A stretch of DNA of 46,511 nt. Source: Chitinophaga pinensis. Its GTDB lineage: Bacteria > Bacteroidota > Bacteroidia > 2-12-FULL-35-15. The notes under the pieces are model-generated. The model did no database searches. It was not told where the DNA came from and saw only the letters and a list, made by a program, of their open reading frames with translations. Numbering within the stretch: the first letter of the stretch is position 1; every line of letters begins with the position of its first letter. This document shows positions 22,950-33,303 of the stretch, in pieces. A program made the translations under genes and the position numbers. The stretch lies in the NCBI GenBank assembly GCA_945865315.1, contig CAMBDK010000012.1, forward strand, positions 1 to 46,511. Direction: 5' to 3'.

Positions 22950-24662
22950 ATGAAAAAAATTAAAATGCGTATATTTTATTTAGCACTATTGGTTTTCGGC
23001 CTCTCTAACTATTCTTATTCTCAAGAAGATGAAATTAACTCAAACGATTCCGCTGCTACCACTCCCATAAAAGCACCATCTTTAAAAGCAACCAATAACG
23101 AGCCTGTGATAATAGATTATAATCAAACGCTTAAAAAATATCTGGATCTTTATATTACAAATAGCAGTGATCTTGAAATAAATTTCACTATCGGTTTTTG
23201 CTATCTTCATACAAATAGCGACAAATCAAAAGCCCTGCCTTACCTCGAATTTATTTATAACAAAGGCGAATTTAAAGATGATTTGCTGCTATATTTAGGG
23301 ATGGCTTATATGTACTCCTATAAATTTGACGACGCGCTTCGCCTTTTTAATGATTACAGAGGCATTATTAATTCGAAAAAAGGCGAATTGGTTGATAATT
23401 ATTACGAAGATCTTGAAAGTGGAAAATTAGACTACCAAAAAAAAATCACTACTGGTAATTTCGGATTAGTGGAACATTATATTGAAAATTGTGAAAGTGC
23501 AAAAGAATTAATTGAAGTTCCAGTGAATGTAACATTTGAAAATTTAGGTAAAGAAGTCAATTCAAAATATTCAGATTATTCACCTTTTATTACCCAAGAC
23601 CAAAGGTTGCTTTATTTTACATCTCGAAGAGAAGAAAATTTATCTGAATTAAAAAATGCGGAAGGCTATTTTACTTCTGATATTTATGTTTCAAAAGTAA
23701 AGGATGGGCAATGGACAAAAGCAGAAAATATGGGCGTGCCTATAAATTCTGTTGGTGATGAACACTGTGTTTTTGTTAAGCCCAAAGGAGAAAAGATGAT
23801 TGTTTTTGCAGACAATGAAAATTTAATTGGAGATTTATACATCGCTCCTCTTTTAGAGTTAAATAAAAATTCGGTTGTGGATTTCGACCAACCAATTAAC
23901 ACCCCATTTAGAGAATTTGATGCCTGTATCAGTGAGGATGAAAATGTATTGTTTGTTTCGAGTAATCGTCCGGAAGGAAGAGGAGAAACAGATATATACA
24001 TGTTTAATAAACTGGCTAACGGTACTTGGGGCTTACCAATTAATTTAGGATCTGGGGTAAACACAAAATACAAGGAATCCTTTCCAAATTATGATGAAAA
24101 GAATTGCATTCTTTACTTTGCTTCCGAAGGCCATACTAATATTGGCGGCTTTGATATTTTTAGATCTCAATACGATTTCGAGTTGCAAAAGTTTGGACCT
24201 GCAGAAAACATTGGCTTCCCAATTAATACGCCGGAGGATGAAATGGATTTTTGTTTTTCCGGAATTGATCGTGAGGCATATATTTCATCTTCAAAACCCG
24301 GTGGTTTTGGAGACCTTGATATCTATAGAATAGTATTTAATGATGTGGAAAATAGGCCATCCATTATTAGAGGAGTTTTAACTAAAAGTGATTGGACAAC
24401 AGATATTGACGCATCTGTATGCCTCATCGATACTAAAACTAATAAAATATTAGATGAGAAAAATGTAAACCCCAAAAGTGGGAGGTATGTTTTTTCTGTT
24501 GAACCAGGCAGCTATAAATTAACAGCCTCAAGTGATAATTATGAGTATTTTGAACAGGAAATAAATGTTTACGACAAAGCCGACTATGTTTTTGAAATAG
24601 AAAAAAATATATTGCTTCAAGCATCTAATTCCCCTGCCCCTGTGCTAAAAAAAACGCCATAG
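22950..24662 (+). CDS. Exported TPR/PD40/carboxypeptidase-regulatory protein, paralog 1
   Basis: This 570-residue envelope protein has a signal peptide at 1-25. TPR-like helices follow at ~55-170 (FTIGFCYLHTN, LLYLGMAYMYSYKFDDAL). A WD40-like PD40 propeller spans ~190-450 with repeats such as LYFTSRREE, DIYVSKVKDGQW, FVSSNRPEGRGETDIYMF and AYISSSKPGGFGDLDIY. The C-terminal carboxypeptidase-regulatory-like domain (~460-555) ends YVFEIEKNI. This is the PorE-like layout of Bacteroidetes but without the OmpA peptidoglycan-binding module. It is a close paralog of 26284-27918 with an extra ~30-residue insertion near 140-165. Likely a periplasmic or surface scaffold; the exact role is unknown. Confidence 0.8.
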   Translation: MKKIKMRIFYLALLVFGLSNYSYSQEDEINSNDSAATTPIKAPSLKATNNEPVIIDYNQTLKKYLDLYITNSSDLEINFTIGFCYLHTNSDKSKALPYLEFIYNKGEFKDDLLLYLGMAYMYSYKFDDALRLFNDYRGIINSKKGELVDNYYEDLESGKLDYQKKITTGNFGLVEHYIENCESAKELIEVPVNVTFENLGKEVNSKYSDYSPFITQDQRLLYFTSRREENLSELKNAEGYFTSDIYVSKVKDGQWTKAENMGVPINSVGDEHCVFVKPKGEKMIVFADNENLIGDLYIAPLLELNKNSVVDFDQPINTPFREFDACISEDENVLFVSSNRPEGRGETDIYMFNKLANGTWGLPINLGSGVNTKYKESFPNYDEKNCILYFASEGHTNIGGFDIFRSQYDFELQKFGPAENIGFPINTPEDEMDFCFSGIDREAYISSSKPGGFGDLDIYRIVFNDVENRPSIIRGVLTKSDWTTDIDASVCLIDTKTNKILDEKNVNPKSGRYVFSVEPGSYKLTASSDNYEYFEQEINVYDKADYVFEIEKNILLQASNSPAPVLKKTP

Positions 24663-24731
24663 CGTAAACACATTTTGCTTCCCATTTATTGTATATAGCA
24701 TGCCTATTAATTTGCCGAAAGCATACAGCGT

Positions 24732-24769
24732 TAAAAGTTTATGAGTAATAAACTGTTAATAAACTTTTA
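24732..24769. repeat. Perfect 11-bp inverted repeat downstream of paralog 1
   Basis: TAAAAGTTTAT (24732-24742) and its exact reverse complement (24759-24769) flank 16 nt, ~70 bp after the stop codon, and CTTCCTTTTT follows. It may be a weak terminator. The remainder of 24663-24975 holds nothing recognisable. Confidence 0.35.
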
Positions 24770-24975
24770 TACTCTTCCTTTTTATAGCTTTTATTGTTTT
24801 TACTTTTGAACTTGTTATTTAGTTTTTACAGTATTTCCTTTTTAAAAAATACGCAGTTAAAAACAATAAATAGGATTCATTAAAAGCGCTGTTTCACAAC
24901 ATTTTTTTAAATAAAGGGCTCTTTTCAGTAACTTTTACACGATAATTTACGTTACAATACAAAAACACAAATAAA

Positions 24976-25692
24976 ATGAAAGCACTTAGCCAAAACTGGG
25001 TTGTTGAAAATTTAATCGACTTCGAATATAAAAAATACGAGTTGTTGGGTTATTTGCAGGGGGTTAAACAAGAGTTTAAGGACGAAAAGCTCTATCCCGC
25101 TTTAAGCGAATTGATTTCACATTACAATAATTTAATTACAATTAGAAATAACAAACAACAGCTAAGCGATTCGTTTTGGAAGTTTTTAAGCAAAATAGAT
25201 TTAGAGAAATTGAAATTAATTTACGAATCAAAAGAAAAAGACAACCAACTGCTTAATGAAATAGAAAATATAATTAATTTTTCTATCCCTCAGCTTGAAA
25301 ATTGTTTAAAAGAAGGAACCGATATTTATAATATTATGGAAGGGAATATGCAAATTGAACCAATTGGATTAATCCCCTTAAACACAAACGAAGGTTATAT
25401 GTTTATAAGTTCGGGGAAACAAAAAGAAACGATAGTATACCAATATAACATTACATTTATTGAACAAGCAAACGAGCCTTTTAGGGGCATCCACACTAAT
25501 TTTATAACATCATTCGAATACTCCTATATCAATACTTATGAAAGTATAAAATTGCAGTTGATTAAGGAAATCCCTCAATTGCCAAATCCAGCTGTTTTTG
25601 CCATAAGCAGCGCAAAAGAATACCCCCTTACAGAAAGTTTTATCCCCATAGCAAAGCGCACATTAGTAAGATACATTAGCCTTTCAAGTTGA
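24976..25692 (+). CDS. Conserved-looking cytosolic protein, unknown function
   Basis: This 238-residue protein has no signal peptide or TM helix. The first ~120 residues are charged and helical (MKALSQNWVVENLIDFEYKK, then repeated Lys/Glu/Leu segments). The second half is beta-rich (IEPIGLIPLNTNEGYMFI, ETIVYQYNITFIEQ). It ends ESFIPIAKRTLVRYISL, a strongly patterned tail typical of a conserved fold. I do not recognise the family with confidence. It sits on the same strand between two PD40 paralogs, but ~300 bp and ~590 bp from them, so it is probably its own transcription unit. Confidence 0.65.
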   Translation: MKALSQNWVVENLIDFEYKKYELLGYLQGVKQEFKDEKLYPALSELISHYNNLITIRNNKQQLSDSFWKFLSKIDLEKLKLIYESKEKDNQLLNEIENIINFSIPQLENCLKEGTDIYNIMEGNMQIEPIGLIPLNTNEGYMFISSGKQKETIVYQYNITFIEQANEPFRGIHTNFITSFEYSYINTYESIKLQLIKEIPQLPNPAVFAISSAKEYPLTESFIPIAKRTLVRYISLSS

Positions 25693-25872
25693 TCTTTTGT
25701 TTTGGCTTTTTGTGTTTTGTATTTACGATTTAGCCGTTTAATATACAATGGCGTTTTTTGTTTATTATCAGTTCAGGGGCTTTTTAAAGCAACTTTTTTG
25801 TTTTTAAAACTGTAATTATTTTATCTGGATAATACTAAATTTATAATTCTGTTTTTAAAACACTTTCTATAA

Positions 25873-26115
25873 GTGAATTTTTCGAAATAACTCCCGCAAA
25901 TTAAATGGTTCAAAAACTGTGTGTTTTTCTTTTGTCTTGATACAAAAGAAACAAAAAATTAAGAACAAACGATTCCTCCCCACCTGCAACACTGCATCGT
26001 GTTTGTTCATTCCTAACGCGCGTTTTCATAAGCATGTTTTTTGCAAAAAAATGGAATCATCTGTTTTTATTAATATATCTATTTTGTCGAAATTGTTTTG
26101 AAAGCTTTACTAAGG
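25873..26115 (-). repeat. Dispersed repeat family A, copy 2
   Basis: This is the reverse complement of the 3686-3928 copy across its full length, from AAAGCTTTCAAAA to TTTTTGAACCATTTAATTT. Both internal hairpins are kept, and the TTTCTTTTGT/ACAAAAGAAA stem is perfect here. A 60-codon open frame inside is not a gene. Outside the repeat, 25693-26283 contains only the promoter at 26209. Confidence 0.85.
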
Positions 26116-26208
26116 ATATATTTATTTTTACTCGACTAAATTGTTTTTTTAATTCCACTTTATAATTACTGGCCATTAAATAATTTTGTAATTGTTTTTT
26201 TTATTGAA

Positions 26209-26238
26209 TTGACAATTTTAATATATTTTGTACCTTGC
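26209..26238 (+). promoter_or_regulatory. Promoter of PD40 paralog 2
   Basis: TTG (26209-26211), exactly 19 nt, then TACCTTGC (26231-26238): the Bacteroidetes -33/-7 arrangement with two mismatches at the end of the -7 box. The start codon of the gene follows 45 bp downstream. Confidence 0.6.
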
Positions 26239-26283
26239 TTAAAATAAACTGAAAATATTGTTTAATTTTTCTTAATTAAAGCA

Positions 26284-27918
26284 ATGAAAAAATATTACTA
26301 TCTACTTTTTTTTTATTTATGTTTTTCGTTAGTCAACCTGTTGAGGGCGCAACCCCTTGAAAAATTAAGCGCAAAAGACTATTTAGACGAACAAGATTAT
26401 AATCGCGCACTTGTAGAATACCTGAAGTTATATAAAGGCAATAAAAATGATCCGGAAATTAATTTCCAAATTGGATATTGTTACTTATCTATAAATGATG
26501 ACAAGTCAAAAGCAATACCCTATTTAGAGTTTGTGCTTAAAAAAGGAGGCTTTACCGATGAGTTACTTTTATATTTAGGAATGTCATACATGTACGCCTA
26601 TAAATTTGATGATGCCATTAAAATTTTAAGTAATTATAAAGAAAAAGTAGGCCCCAAAAAACAGGATAAGGTAATACAATTAATTGATAATTGCGAAAGT
26701 GCGAAGTTGTTAATGAAAACACCTTTAAATGTAACTTTTGAAAATTTAGGTAAAGACATTAATTCAACCTACCCAGATTATTACCCTTTTTTAACGCAAG
26801 ATCAATCAACGCTTTATTTTACAACACGAAGGGAAGGAAAGTCGCAAAAAATAAAAAGCTGGCAAGGGTATTATACTTCCGATATTTATTTTTCTAAGGT
26901 TGTTGGCGGACAATGGACTAAACCCAAAAGTGTGGGCCCCGTTATCAACAGCATTGAAGACGAACAATGTGTTTACCTTTCTCCCGATGGCAAAAAAATG
27001 ATTGTTTACAAAGACAATGAAATAGACTCTGGCGATCTTTTTTATACATCTATGGCTGGTAAAAGTAAAACTTTTTCAAAACCCCTTAGCTTTCCTGATC
27101 CCGTGAATACTGTTAACCTTGAATTGGAAGCCTGTATAACAAATGATGAGAATATGATAATTATTGCAAGCGATAGGGAAGGAGGGCTTGGAGAAACAGA
27201 TTTGTACCTATTTAAAAAACTCCCTAATGGTGAATGGGGAAACCCAGTTAATCTAGGGCCTAATATCAATACTAAATACAAGGAATCTTTCCCTGTTTTT
27301 GATGAAAAAAATTCAATTTTATATTTTGCTTCTAATGGACGTTTTGGCATGGGTGGTTTTGATATTTTTAAATCTAATTTCGATTTAGAAACACAATCTT
27401 TTGGCTTAGCCGAAAATATGGGGTATCCGATCAACACTCCTGAGGAAAATATGGAATTCACATTGGCAGAGAATAAACGCGATGGGTATATAGCAGCTGT
27501 TAGAAAAGAAGGCTACGGCGATCTAGATATTTATAAAGTAATATTCAATGAAATTGAAAATAAATCGTCAATAATAAAGGGTGTTATTTCAACAAGCGAC
27601 ACTTTGAAAAAAGGAATTGACGCAGCAGTTTTTTTATTAGAAGAAAAAACAAATATTATAATTGACTCCCTAAGCGTAAACCCCAATAGTGGAAAATATG
27701 TTTTTTCTGTTTACCCAGGGAAATATATATTGCATGTAAAAAGTCCTGGATTTGAAGAGTATAGCTGTAAAATAAATGTTTTAGATAAATCAGACTATGT
27801 ATTTGAAATAGAAAAAAATATTGTTATTTTAAAAACTGGACAATCTTTGCAATTAAAACAAAATGAATTATCCAAAGAAACTAATTCCATCCCACCGAAA
27901 ACAAATATAAAAAAATAA
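26284..27918 (+). CDS. Exported TPR/PD40/carboxypeptidase-regulatory protein, paralog 2
   Basis: This 544-residue protein has the same domain order as the gene at 22950: signal peptide (1-22), TPR-like helices (~30-145), PD40 propeller (~155-425) and carboxypeptidase-regulatory-like domain (~430-520) ending YVFEIEKNIVIL. Shared landmarks include NVTFENLGKDINSTYPDY, NTKYKESFP and DGYIAAVRKEGYGDLDIY. It lacks the insertion found in paralog 1 and has its own promoter. No OmpA module or T9SS tail is present. It has a short Gln/Ser/Thr-rich C-terminus. The pair most likely arose by duplication and then diverged. The role is unknown, though an envelope or T9SS-associated scaffold is plausible. Confidence 0.8.
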   Translation: MKKYYYLLFFYLCFSLVNLLRAQPLEKLSAKDYLDEQDYNRALVEYLKLYKGNKNDPEINFQIGYCYLSINDDKSKAIPYLEFVLKKGGFTDELLLYLGMSYMYAYKFDDAIKILSNYKEKVGPKKQDKVIQLIDNCESAKLLMKTPLNVTFENLGKDINSTYPDYYPFLTQDQSTLYFTTRREGKSQKIKSWQGYYTSDIYFSKVVGGQWTKPKSVGPVINSIEDEQCVYLSPDGKKMIVYKDNEIDSGDLFYTSMAGKSKTFSKPLSFPDPVNTVNLELEACITNDENMIIIASDREGGLGETDLYLFKKLPNGEWGNPVNLGPNINTKYKESFPVFDEKNSILYFASNGRFGMGGFDIFKSNFDLETQSFGLAENMGYPINTPEENMEFTLAENKRDGYIAAVRKEGYGDLDIYKVIFNEIENKSSIIKGVISTSDTLKKGIDAAVFLLEEKTNIIIDSLSVNPNSGKYVFSVYPGKYILHVKSPGFEEYSCKINVLDKSDYVFEIEKNIVILKTGQSLQLKQNELSKETNSIPPKTNIKK

Positions 27919-27989
27919 TCGTGTTGGGTTTTAATATATAAGCTATTGATTTGTATCAAAAAACTATCTATTAAACGCTTCCATAGATG

Positions 27990-28015
27990 AAAAAAAATAT
28001 TAGGCCTTTGGCCTA
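27990..28015 (-). terminator. Rho-independent terminator of sdhCAB
   Basis: On the minus strand TAGGCC-AAA-GGCCTA is followed by ATA and a run of eight T. It lies ~30 nt beyond the sdhB stop codon. Confidence 0.85.
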
Positions 28016-28046
28016 TAGCGATGCAAAAAAAATATACAATAATAAA

Positions 28047-28799
28047 TTACTTAATATTGCCAATAAAAAATTCTCGATTCATACGGGCTATATTTTCTAA
28101 AGAAATTTCTTTTGGGCACTCAATTTCGCAAGCGCCTGTATTACTGCAGTTACCAAAGCCTTCCTCGTCCATTTGGGCTACCATGTTTTTTGCTCGTGAC
28201 TTACGCTCTACCTGCCCTTGAGGCAATAAAGCAAATTGTGAAATTTTTGCAGAAACAAATAACATTGCTGAAGAGTTTTTGCATGTTGCAACGCATGCAC
28301 CACAACCTATGCAGGCAGCCGCTTCAAATGCCATGTCGGCATCTAGTTTTGGAATAGGAATATTATTTGCATCCTTTGCGTTGCCTGTATTTATTGAAAT
28401 AAATCCCCCTTTTGAAATAATTCGATCAAATGCAGAGCGGTCCACGGTTAAATCTTTAATCACAGGGAATGCTGCGGCTCTGAATGGCTCCACAACAATA
28501 GTGTCGTTATTTTTAAATGACCGCATGTGCAACTGACAAGTAGTTACTCCTTTTTTGGGACCATGAGGTTGGCCGTTTATAAACATACTGCAGGAGCCAC
28601 AAATCCCTTCACGGCAATCATGGTCGAAAGCGATTGGCTCTTCCCCTTTATTTATAAGCTGATTGTTTAATACATCAAACATTTCAAGAAATGACATGTC
28701 TGGGGAAATGTCGCTAACAGGGTAGCTAACCAGCTGTCCCTCTGACTTTGTGTTTTTTTGACGCCAAACTTTTAGCGTTAAGTTCATGTTTATAGCCAT
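28047..28799 (-). CDS. sdhB: Succinate dehydrogenase/fumarate reductase iron-sulfur subunit
   Basis: This electron-transfer subunit links the flavoprotein to the membrane cytochrome. An N-terminal [2Fe-2S] ferredoxin domain has [15 protein letters not shown]. The C-terminal domain carries [11 protein letters not shown] and [12 protein letters not shown] for the [4Fe-4S] and [3Fe-4S] clusters. I start it at the Met of [12 protein letters not shown] (28799), giving 250 residues. A longer in-frame opening to 28868 would add 23 poorly matching residues and most of the sdhA-sdhB gap. It is the last gene of sdhC-sdhA-sdhB, 127 bp after sdhA, and is followed by a strong terminator. Confidence 0.93.
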   Translation of the reverse strand: MAINMNLTLKVWRQKNTKSEGQLVSYPVSDISPDMSFLEMFDVLNNQLINKGEEPIAFDHDCREGICGSCSMFINGQPHGPKKGVTTCQLHMRSFKNNDTIVVEPFRAAAFPVIKDLTVDRSAFDRIISKGGFISINTGNAKDANNIPIPKLDADMAFEAAACIGCGACVATCKNSSAMLFVSAKISQFALLPQGQVERKSRAKNMVAQMDEEGFGNCSNTGACEIECPKEISLENIARMNREFFIGNIK

Positions 28800-28926
28800 A
28801 CTTTTTATTTGACAATTTAATTTTTTTATAAAATAATTTTTTTGTGCAAAAAAATTAAAAGGGGGCATTTAATTTTGTAAAAAGTTTCCTTGCCCTCTAA
28901 TTATTATGCTTTTTGACCTTGATAAT

Positions 28927-30903
28927 TTATTTATAACTTCTTGCACTTGGATGCACTACATCAAAAATTAATTCCTCTTTGTGTAATTCATATTTGCCAT
29001 CACCCTTGTTTTCCCATGCTGAAACATAAGAGAAGTCATCATCTTTTCTTAGAGCTTCACCATCTTCTGTTTGTGATTCTTCGCGGAAATGTCCGCCGCA
29101 AGATTCCTCGCGATTCAATGCGTCCACACACATTAATTCACCCAGCTCAAGAAAATCAGCAACACGCATCGCTTTTTCTAATTCCTGATTTAATTCATCT
29201 TTACTGCCGGGAATGCGAACATCTTTCCAAAATTCTTCACGCATTTCACGAATCTCTTTTATTGCTTCGTTTAATCCTTTATGATTGCGGGCCATTCCGC
29301 ATTTTTGCCACATTGTTTTTCCTAGTTTTTTGTGGAAATAATCAACAGGTTTTGTTCCTTTTATTGCAAATAATTTATTAATTTGCTCTTGCACATTTCT
29401 TTCGGCAGCTACAAATGATTCATGCTCTGTTGATATCGCTTTTACACTAATTTCTTTTGATAAATAGGCTCCTATGGTGTATGGTAGAATAAAATAACCA
29501 TCTGCTAGACCCTGCATCAGAGCAGAGGCTCCAAGTCTGTTTGCTCCATGGTCAGAAAAGTTTGCCTCCCCTAAGCAATAAAGTCCCGGAACGGTTGTCA
29601 TCAAATTATAATCTACCCATAATCCACCCATGGTATAATGTACAGCAGGATAAATCCTCATCGCAACTTCATACGGGTTTTCGCCTGTAATCTGCTCATA
29701 CATTTCAAATAAATTGCCATACTTTTCTTCAATTGCTTTTTTTCCAAACTCCTTAAGCTGAATGTCGCTAGGATTGCTTATTCCTAGTTTTACTGCTTGG
29801 TTGTGCCCATAACGTTCGATGGCAGTTTTAAAGTCTAAAAACACTGCCATTTTTGATGTGCCTACTCCAAATCCTGCATCACATCGCTCTTTAGTTGCAC
29901 GAGAAGCAACATCTCGAGGAACAAGGTTCCCAAATGCTGGATACCTGCGCTCTAAATAATAATCGCGATCTTCTTCCGGTATTTCATTCGCTTTACGCAT
30001 GTCTTCTTTATTTTTTGGAACCCATATACGGCCATCATTCCTTAGGGATTCACTCATCAATGTTAATTTAGATTGATGGTCTCCAGAAACAGGAATACAT
30101 GTCGGGTGAATCTGGGTGAAGCAGGGGTTGCCAAATAAAGCACCTCTTTTGTGAGCTTTCCATGCAGCAGTAACGTTACACCCCATTGCGTTGGTAGACA
30201 AATAAAACACATTGCCATAGCCCCCTGTGCACAATACAACGGCATGCCCAAAGTGGCGCTCTAGTTTTCCTGTAACCAAATCTCTTGCGATAATTCCTCG
30301 CGCTTTGCCATCAATGATCACTACCTCTAGCATTTCATGCCTAGAAAGCATTTCTATCGTCCCTAAACCAACTTGACGCTGTAATCCAGAATAAGCCCCT
30401 AATAAAAGTTGTTGGCCGGTTTGCCCAGCGGCATAAAAAGTGCGCTGAACCTGGGTTCCACCAAATGAGCGATTGCTTAACATCCCGCCATATTCACGTG
30501 CCAAGGGAACTCCCTGCGCTACACACTGGTCAATTATATTGACGCTTACCTCAGCTAAGCGATAAACATTTGCTTCTCTGGCACGATAGTCGCCACCCTT
30601 AACAGTGTCGTAAAATAAGCGATAAGTGCTGTCGCCATCATTCTGATAGTTTTTAGCAGCATTAATACCTCCCTGTGCAGCTATAGAGTGCGCCCTGCGC
30701 GGAGAATCCTGAAAACAAAATACTTTTACTTTATAACCTAGCTCCGCCAATGAAGCTGCTGCAGAAGCTCCCGCCAAGCCAGCACCTACCACAATTACTT
30801 CGAGGTTTCTTTTGTTTGAAGGGTTAACAAGTGCGATTGAAGATTTGTAATTACTCCATTTTTGTTCAAGATTTCCTTCTGGTATTTTCGAGTCTAGTTT
30901 CAT
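28927..30903 (-). CDS. sdhA: Succinate dehydrogenase/fumarate reductase flavoprotein subunit
   Basis: This 658-residue catalytic subunit oxidises succinate to fumarate (or the reverse). The FAD-binding Rossmann motif is [19 protein letters not shown] (~38-56). H72 in [11 protein letters not shown] is the His that carries covalent FAD. Catalytic-site segments include the HPTCIP stretch and VPRDVASRA (the Arg proton shuttle region), plus [10 protein letters not shown] and [19 protein letters not shown]. The length and sequence style fit the cytochrome b558 (type B, three-subunit) enzymes usual in Bacteroidetes. In an aerobe it serves in the citric-acid cycle. Confidence 0.95.
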   Translation of the reverse strand: MKLDSKIPEGNLEQKWSNYKSSIALVNPSNKRNLEVIVVGAGLAGASAAASLAELGYKVKVFCFQDSPRRAHSIAAQGGINAAKNYQNDGDSTYRLFYDTVKGGDYRAREANVYRLAEVSVNIIDQCVAQGVPLAREYGGMLSNRSFGGTQVQRTFYAAGQTGQQLLLGAYSGLQRQVGLGTIEMLSRHEMLEVVIIDGKARGIIARDLVTGKLERHFGHAVVLCTGGYGNVFYLSTNAMGCNVTAAWKAHKRGALFGNPCFTQIHPTCIPVSGDHQSKLTLMSESLRNDGRIWVPKNKEDMRKANEIPEEDRDYYLERRYPAFGNLVPRDVASRATKERCDAGFGVGTSKMAVFLDFKTAIERYGHNQAVKLGISNPSDIQLKEFGKKAIEEKYGNLFEMYEQITGENPYEVAMRIYPAVHYTMGGLWVDYNLMTTVPGLYCLGEANFSDHGANRLGASALMQGLADGYFILPYTIGAYLSKEISVKAISTEHESFVAAERNVQEQINKLFAIKGTKPVDYFHKKLGKTMWQKCGMARNHKGLNEAIKEIREMREEFWKDVRIPGSKDELNQELEKAMRVADFLELGELMCVDALNREESCGGHFREESQTEDGEALRKDDDFSYVSAWENKGDGKYELHKEELIFDVVHPSARSYK

Positions 30904-31035
30904 AATATATTTTATTAACTTCTAAATCTCTTTTTAAAAAGAACAAATAAGAAGCAATTAGTTTAATGAATTAGTATAAGTTTTTTAAAGAGCTGTTTTA
31001 TATAAGTCTTAATTTATTAACGATACATAACATTT

Positions 31036-31710
31036 TTATTTTATCCAACCTAAGTAAATAGAAATTGGCATTGACGCAAATACCACTGAGATTATAATTG
31101 AAAACCAAAAGCCAAATGCTTTTATTATTGGTGTGTATTTTGGGTGATTTAATCCAAGTGTTTGAAAAGCAGATTGAAAGCCATGCAATAAATGGTAGCC
31201 CAACGAAATGACACCTAAAACATAAACTATTACTAGAAGAGGGCTTTCAAAAACCTCTTTCATCTCCCCAAATAAGGTTTCTTCCCCGCTCGTTATTTCA
31301 TTGGTAAAGCGGCTTACCACCCAAAAATGTTTTAAGTGTATTATTAAAAAAAGCAATAGTAAGGTGCCTAAAAGTCCCATGGAACGAGAGTACCATTTGC
31401 TGTTGCTGCCTCCATTGTTTATTGCATATTTTATTGGTCGGGCCTTATTGTTTTGTATTGTTAAAATTAATGCTTGTACAATGTGAATAATAATTCCAAT
31501 AAATAGTACAATTTCCATTATTCGTATTACAGGGTTGTGCGACATAAATTCAGCACCCTCATTAAATAAAACGCCCCCATCATTAAAAAATATAAAAGAA
31601 TTAAGCGTTGCATGGACTACTAAAAATGAAATCAAGAAGATCCCTGTGACACCCATTACTAGTTTTTTTCCAAGTGACGACTGAAGAAAATTTGTTGAAG
31701 TTGAACTCAT
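31036..31710 (-). CDS. sdhC: Succinate dehydrogenase cytochrome b558 subunit
   Basis: This 224-residue di-heme membrane anchor has five TM helices (~15-35, ~58-83, ~108-130, ~155-175, ~198-220). Helix His residues usable as heme ligands include those in LVVHATLN, GIIIHIVQAL, LIIHLKHFW and GYHLLHGFQSA. The KLVMGVTGIFLISFLVVH opening is typical of the fused single-anchor family. It passes electrons from SdhB to menaquinone. It is the first gene of the operon, preceded by a well-formed promoter. Confidence 0.92.
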   Translation of the reverse strand: MSSTSTNFLQSSLGKKLVMGVTGIFLISFLVVHATLNSFIFFNDGGVLFNEGAEFMSHNPVIRIMEIVLFIGIIIHIVQALILTIQNNKARPIKYAINNGGSNSKWYSRSMGLLGTLLLLFLIIHLKHFWVVSRFTNEITSGEETLFGEMKEVFESPLLVIVYVLGVISLGYHLLHGFQSAFQTLGLNHPKYTPIIKAFGFWFSIIISVVFASMPISIYLGWIK

Positions 31711-31750
31711 AATTTAATTCTATTATTAGTTTGTGTTTATTTTTACGCAA

Positions 31751-31781
31751 CAAATGTAATACCCTAAATTGTTTTTATCAA
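31751..31781 (-). promoter_or_regulatory. Promoter of sdhCAB
   Basis: On the minus strand: TTG (31781-31779), 20 nt, then TACATTTG (31758-31751), an exact Bacteroidetes -33/-7 match. The sdhC start codon lies 41 bp downstream. Confidence 0.8.
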
Positions 31782-32013
31782 ATAATTTCTATCATTATGC
31801 TGTAAATTAAATATTTTTGGAGATATCTGCTTCTTTAATCATAATAAAGTATTTAATATTGTTTTCTATACAAATTATTCTAAATTATCATGTTTGTAAA
31901 ATTTTATTTATTTCTGTATGTGAATTTTATTTTTGAACTTTGTAACGGTTACTGCAAAAAAGAAAAATCTATACTAAACGATAATTATTTTACGAGTTAA
32001 AAAATAAAACACT

Positions 32014-33303
32014 ATGAAGTACGCACCCATCAATGTAGCATTATTTATTGAAAATAGGATAAGGTTTGCAAAAAAATTAAAACCCAAATCTTTGGCTGTT
32101 TTTAATTCGAATGATATATTGCCTACTAGTGCAGATGGGTCTATGGCATTCATTCAAAATTCCGACTTTTTTTATCTTTCAGGAATTGATCAAGAAGAAA
32201 GTGTTTTGATAATATTTCCCGACGCACAAGAAGAATGCAATCGCGAAATGTTATTTTTAAAAGAAACCTCTCCTCATATTTCTATTTGGGAGGGACATAA
32301 ATACACCAAGGAGGAGGCGACAGCCACATCTGGAATTAGAAGTGTGTTTTGGCTGAAAGATTTTTTTGTGATTTTAAATACCTTGATTTGTGAAGCAGAA
32401 AATGTATATTTAAATACTAACGAGCATTTGCGAGCAATTGTTGAAGTTCAAACACGTGACGCCCGTTTTGTTGAGTTTTGTAAAAAACGTTACCCCCTCC
32501 ATAATTATTGCCGTTCAGCGCCTATTATGCATGAATTAAGACCCATTAAATCAAAAAACGAAGTTGAATTGATACAAAAAGCTTGCAATATTACCGAAAA
32601 GGGCTTTCGTAGATTACTTGGCTTTGTAAAGCCTGGTATAATGGAATACGAAATTGAGGCAGAATTGATTCATGAGTTTGTGCGAAATCGCTCCCGAGGC
32701 TTTGCTTATGGACCTATTATTGCCTGCGGAGCAAACGCATGCATTTTGCATTATAATGATAATAATAAAGAGTGTAAGGCAGGCGAAGTTATTTTGCTCG
32801 ATGTGGCGGCGGAATATGGAAATTACGCAAGCGATTTAACTCGCTGTTTGCCAATAAGTGGGAAATTTACTACTCGCCAGAAAGACGTTTATAATGCCGT
32901 ATTGCGAGTGATGCGAGCGGCTGTAAAAATGCTTGTCGTTGGAAACAATATTGCCAATTACCATAATGAAGTAGGTAAATTAATGGAAATAGAATTAATC
33001 GGCTTGGGATTATTAAATATAAATGATGTTGAAAAGCAGAAGCCAGGAGCACCATTGTACAAAAAGTATTTTATGCACGGAACTTCTCATTTTTTAGGCC
33101 TAGATGTGCACGATGTTGGCAACAAATATAGGCTGTTTGAAGAAGGAATGGTGTTTACCTGCGAACCAGGTATTTATATTCCAGAAGAGAATTTAGGCAT
33201 TCGTTTGGAAGACGATATTTTAATTACGAACAATGGGCCAGTTAATTTAATGGCTAACATACCTATTGAGGCTGATGATATAGAGAAGATGATGGCTAAT
33301 TAA
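32014..33303 (+). CDS. pepP: Aminopeptidase P family protein (Xaa-Pro aminopeptidase)
   Basis: This 429-residue cytosolic dinuclear metallopeptidase removes an N-terminal residue that precedes proline. The N-terminal AMP_N domain spans ~1-165 (FIENRIRFAKKLKPKSLAVF). The C-terminal pita-bread domain has all five metal ligands in order: two Asp in VILLDVAAEYGNYASDLTR, His in HGTSHFLGLDVHD, Glu in FTCEPGIYIP and Glu in GIRLEDDI. The length is normal. The stop codon falls at the very edge of repeat A copy 3. GTAACGGTTAC, a perfect small palindrome, lies at 31942-31952 upstream, its meaning unknown. Confidence 0.9.
   Translation: MKYAPINVALFIENRIRFAKKLKPKSLAVFNSNDILPTSADGSMAFIQNSDFFYLSGIDQEESVLIIFPDAQEECNREMLFLKETSPHISIWEGHKYTKEEATATSGIRSVFWLKDFFVILNTLICEAENVYLNTNEHLRAIVEVQTRDARFVEFCKKRYPLHNYCRSAPIMHELRPIKSKNEVELIQKACNITEKGFRRLLGFVKPGIMEYEIEAELIHEFVRNRSRGFAYGPIIACGANACILHYNDNNKECKAGEVILLDVAAEYGNYASDLTRCLPISGKFTTRQKDVYNAVLRVMRAAVKMLVVGNNIANYHNEVGKLMEIELIGLGLLNINDVEKQKPGAPLYKKYFMHGTSHFLGLDVHDVGNKYRLFEEGMVFTCEPGIYIPEENLGIRLEDDILITNNGPVNLMANIPIEADDIEKMMAN

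Noticed and set aside
25919-26101. 60-codon open frame on the plus strand
   Set aside because: It lies wholly inside repeat A copy 2, and the other two copies do not keep the frame open.
28800-28868. N-terminal extension of sdhB to 28868
   Set aside because: The extra 23 residues do not resemble the family, whose normal opening coincides with the Met at 28799.
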